Shown: positions 6,318 to 7,050 of the stretch, piece after piece
How the letters are laid out: each line of letters begins with the position of its first letter
How positions within the stretch are numbered: position 1 is the stretch's first letter
DNA from: Coriobacteriales bacterium
Lineage (GTDB): Bacteria; Actinomycetota; Coriobacteriia; Coriobacteriales; UBA8131
NCBI GenBank assembly: GCA_031254255.1
Contig: JAIRUT010000128.1
Location: 1-7,050, forward strand
Direction: 5' to 3'
Length of the DNA: 7,050 nt
Program-made: the position numbers and the translations under genes
The notes under the pieces: model-generated
The model's input: the letters and a program-made list of their open reading frames with translations, nothing else
Told to the model about the DNA's origin: nothing
The model's database searches: none

Positions 6318-6338
6318 GTCCAGTTGTTGTAGGTGTGT

Positions 6339-6365
6339 CAGCCTATCAGCCTATCAGTCAGTCAG
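6339..6365. repeat. Tandem CAGCCTAT x2 followed by CAGT x2
   Basis: CAGCCTAT at 6339-6346 and 6347-6354, then CAGT at 6355-6358 and 6359-6362 and a final CAG. This simple-sequence tract would lie in the 3' untranslated part of the repeat-protein transcript. No function is evident. Confidence 0.8.
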
Positions 6366-6420
6366 CTGTTTGGCTCCTTCGCTTGTGTCAATTGGTGGGT
6401 CGTTTGTGTCGGTTGACCTA

Positions 6421-7050
6421 TCACCTCCATACCAGAGGCGTCGTCGGAACGGATGCGTAGTTCTTTGCGTTGGTGCAACCTGTGAACATGCGCACCGCAT
6501 CGGCATCCGTCAGATGGAACTGCGGGTAGGTGGCCGCGGGGTATTTCGCGTCATTCCACCAGTCGGGCAGGTCGGTGCTGCTGTTTATCCCTGTGCAGTC
6601 GCGGAATGCGTAGCCGAAACTCGTCACCTGGGTGTTGCTGGCAAAGAGGGTGGCGGGGATGGAGGTGAGGGCGGTGCAGCCTTGGAATACCTGGACGAAA
6701 TTCGTCACCTGAGTGTTGCTTGCAAAGAGGTTGTCTGGGATGGAGGTGAGGCTGGTGCAGTTGTAGAATGCCTGGAGGAATTTCGTCGCCTGGGTGTTGT
6801 TGGCAAAGAGGTTTCCAGGGATGGTGGTCAGGGCGGTGCAGCCGCGGAATGCGGCGCTGAAATCCGTCACCTGGGTGTTGTTGGCAAATAGGGTGTCGGG
6901 GATAGAGGTCAGGGCGGTGCAGTCGTAGAATGCGCTGTTGAAACTCGTCACCTGGGTGTTGCTGGCAAAGAGGTTGTCGGGGAGGGTGGTGAGTGCGGTG
7001 CAGTCGCGGAATGCGTGGAGGAATGTCGTCGCCTGGGTGGTGTTGGCAAA
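6421..7050 (-). CDS. DUF285/BspA-like leucine-rich repeat protein, C-terminal part, runs off right edge
   Basis: The frame is open from 7050 to a TGA at 6423-6421, so 209 codons of the C-terminus are present; the N-terminus, and any signal peptide, lie outside. It consists of 27-residue units of the form LFAxNTQVTxFxxAFxxCTALTxIPxx. One unit starts just outside the window and the next five start at 6972, 6891, 6810, 6729 and 6648. The CTALTSIP core is characteristic of the DUF285 (BspA-type) leucine-rich repeat family of bacterial surface or secreted proteins, often linked to adhesion. The last unit degenerates into a 56-residue end with two Trp (DLPDWWND) and a final half-repeat, RMFTGCTNAKNYASVP. 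There is no LPXTG motif or C-terminal membrane helix, so wall anchoring, if any, must be elsewhere. Codons end mostly in G or C, unlike the neighbouring genes. GTG at 6951 is an internal Val codon, not a start. Confidence 0.85.
   Translation of the reverse strand, partial: FANTTQATTFLHAFRDCTALTTLPDNLFASNTQVTSFNSAFYDCTALTSIPDTLFANNTQVTDFSAAFRGCTALTTIPGNLFANNTQATKFLQAFYNCTSLTSIPDNLFASNTQVTNFVQVFQGCTALTSIPATLFASNTQVTSFGYAFRDCTGINSSTDLPDWWNDAKYPAATYPQFHLTDADAVRMFTGCTNAKNYASVPTTPLVWR
6649..7050 (-). repeat. 81-bp coding tandem repeats
   Basis: Four complete units occupy 6892-6972, 6811-6891, 6730-6810 and 6649-6729, and a partial one 6973-7050. The period is exactly 81 bp with no indels. The segment coding LFA(N/S)NTQ(V/A)T is nearly constant; the segment before CTALT varies most. 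The sixth, divergent unit continues below 6649 into the C-terminal end. Confidence 0.9.

Larger units (their letters stand above)
6120..6420. other. Gene-free spacer between tRNA-Gln and the repeat-protein gene
   Basis: I see no credible gene here. The stretch holds a perfect 10-bp palindrome TGCCATGGCA (6162-6171), a hairpin at 6173-6199, a stronger hairpin at 6223-6274 that fits a minus-strand terminator, and short tandem repeats at 6302-6317 and 6339-6365. I found no copy of the tRNA 3' end that would mark an integration site. Confidence 0.6.

Noticed and set aside
6046..6420. Integration (att) site at tRNA-Gln
   Set aside because: No integrase in the window and no repeat of the tRNA 3' end downstream.
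6370..6891. 173-residue plus-strand open frame with Gly/Val/Glu-rich repeats
   Set aside because: It is the complement of the 81-bp DUF285 repeats; the minus frame has the recognised CTALTSIP motif and a matching terminator.

Overview
The window looks like a chromosomal segment of a Gram-positive bacterium of moderate GC. The evidence is the compact order glmU-prs-pth, which is common in Bacillota and Actinomycetota, followed here by a single-domain biotin ligase, plus a DUF285/BspA-like surface repeat protein of a kind often found in host-associated bacteria. A possibly leaderless antiporter gene and the neat housekeeping operon lean slightly towards Actinomycetota (for example Coriobacteriia or a bifidobacterial relative), but I cannot fix the taxon from this sequence.

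Region 1 (1-3477, minus strand) is a tightly packed operon read from right to left. It runs glmU (UDP-GlcNAc synthesis), 13 nt, prs (PRPP synthesis), a one-base TGATG stop/start overlap, pth (peptidyl-tRNA hydrolase), 10 nt, and the start of birA (biotin-protein ligase), which leaves the window on the left. All four are housekeeping enzymes: cell-wall precursor, nucleotide precursor, tRNA recycling and biotinylation of carboxylases. The striking anomaly is a 101-bp pair of inverted 34-bp palindromic repeats (943-1043). It sits exactly at the prs/pth junction and reads in frame through a roughly 40-residue N-terminal extension of Pth.

Region 2 (3478-3577) is the divergent intergenic gap. It holds the glmU Shine-Dalgarno on one strand and an extended -10 promoter on the other. 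That promoter is so close to the next start codon that the mRNA may be leaderless.

Region 3 (3578-5926, plus strand) encodes a 782-residue CPA1-type Na+/H+ antiporter with an unusual hydrophilic insert near its last membrane helices and a large helical cytoplasmic tail.

Region 4 (5927-6420) carries a tRNA-Gln(UUG) gene with encoded CCA, two hairpins (one a likely minus-strand terminator) and short tandem repeats, with no other gene visible. Region 5 (6421-7050, minus strand) is the C-terminal end of a repeat protein made of 27-residue (81-bp) DUF285-like leucine-rich units, which continues off the right edge.

I do not see a clear new multi-gene system. The best candidate for something undescribed is the inverted palindromic repeat pair built into the start of pth.
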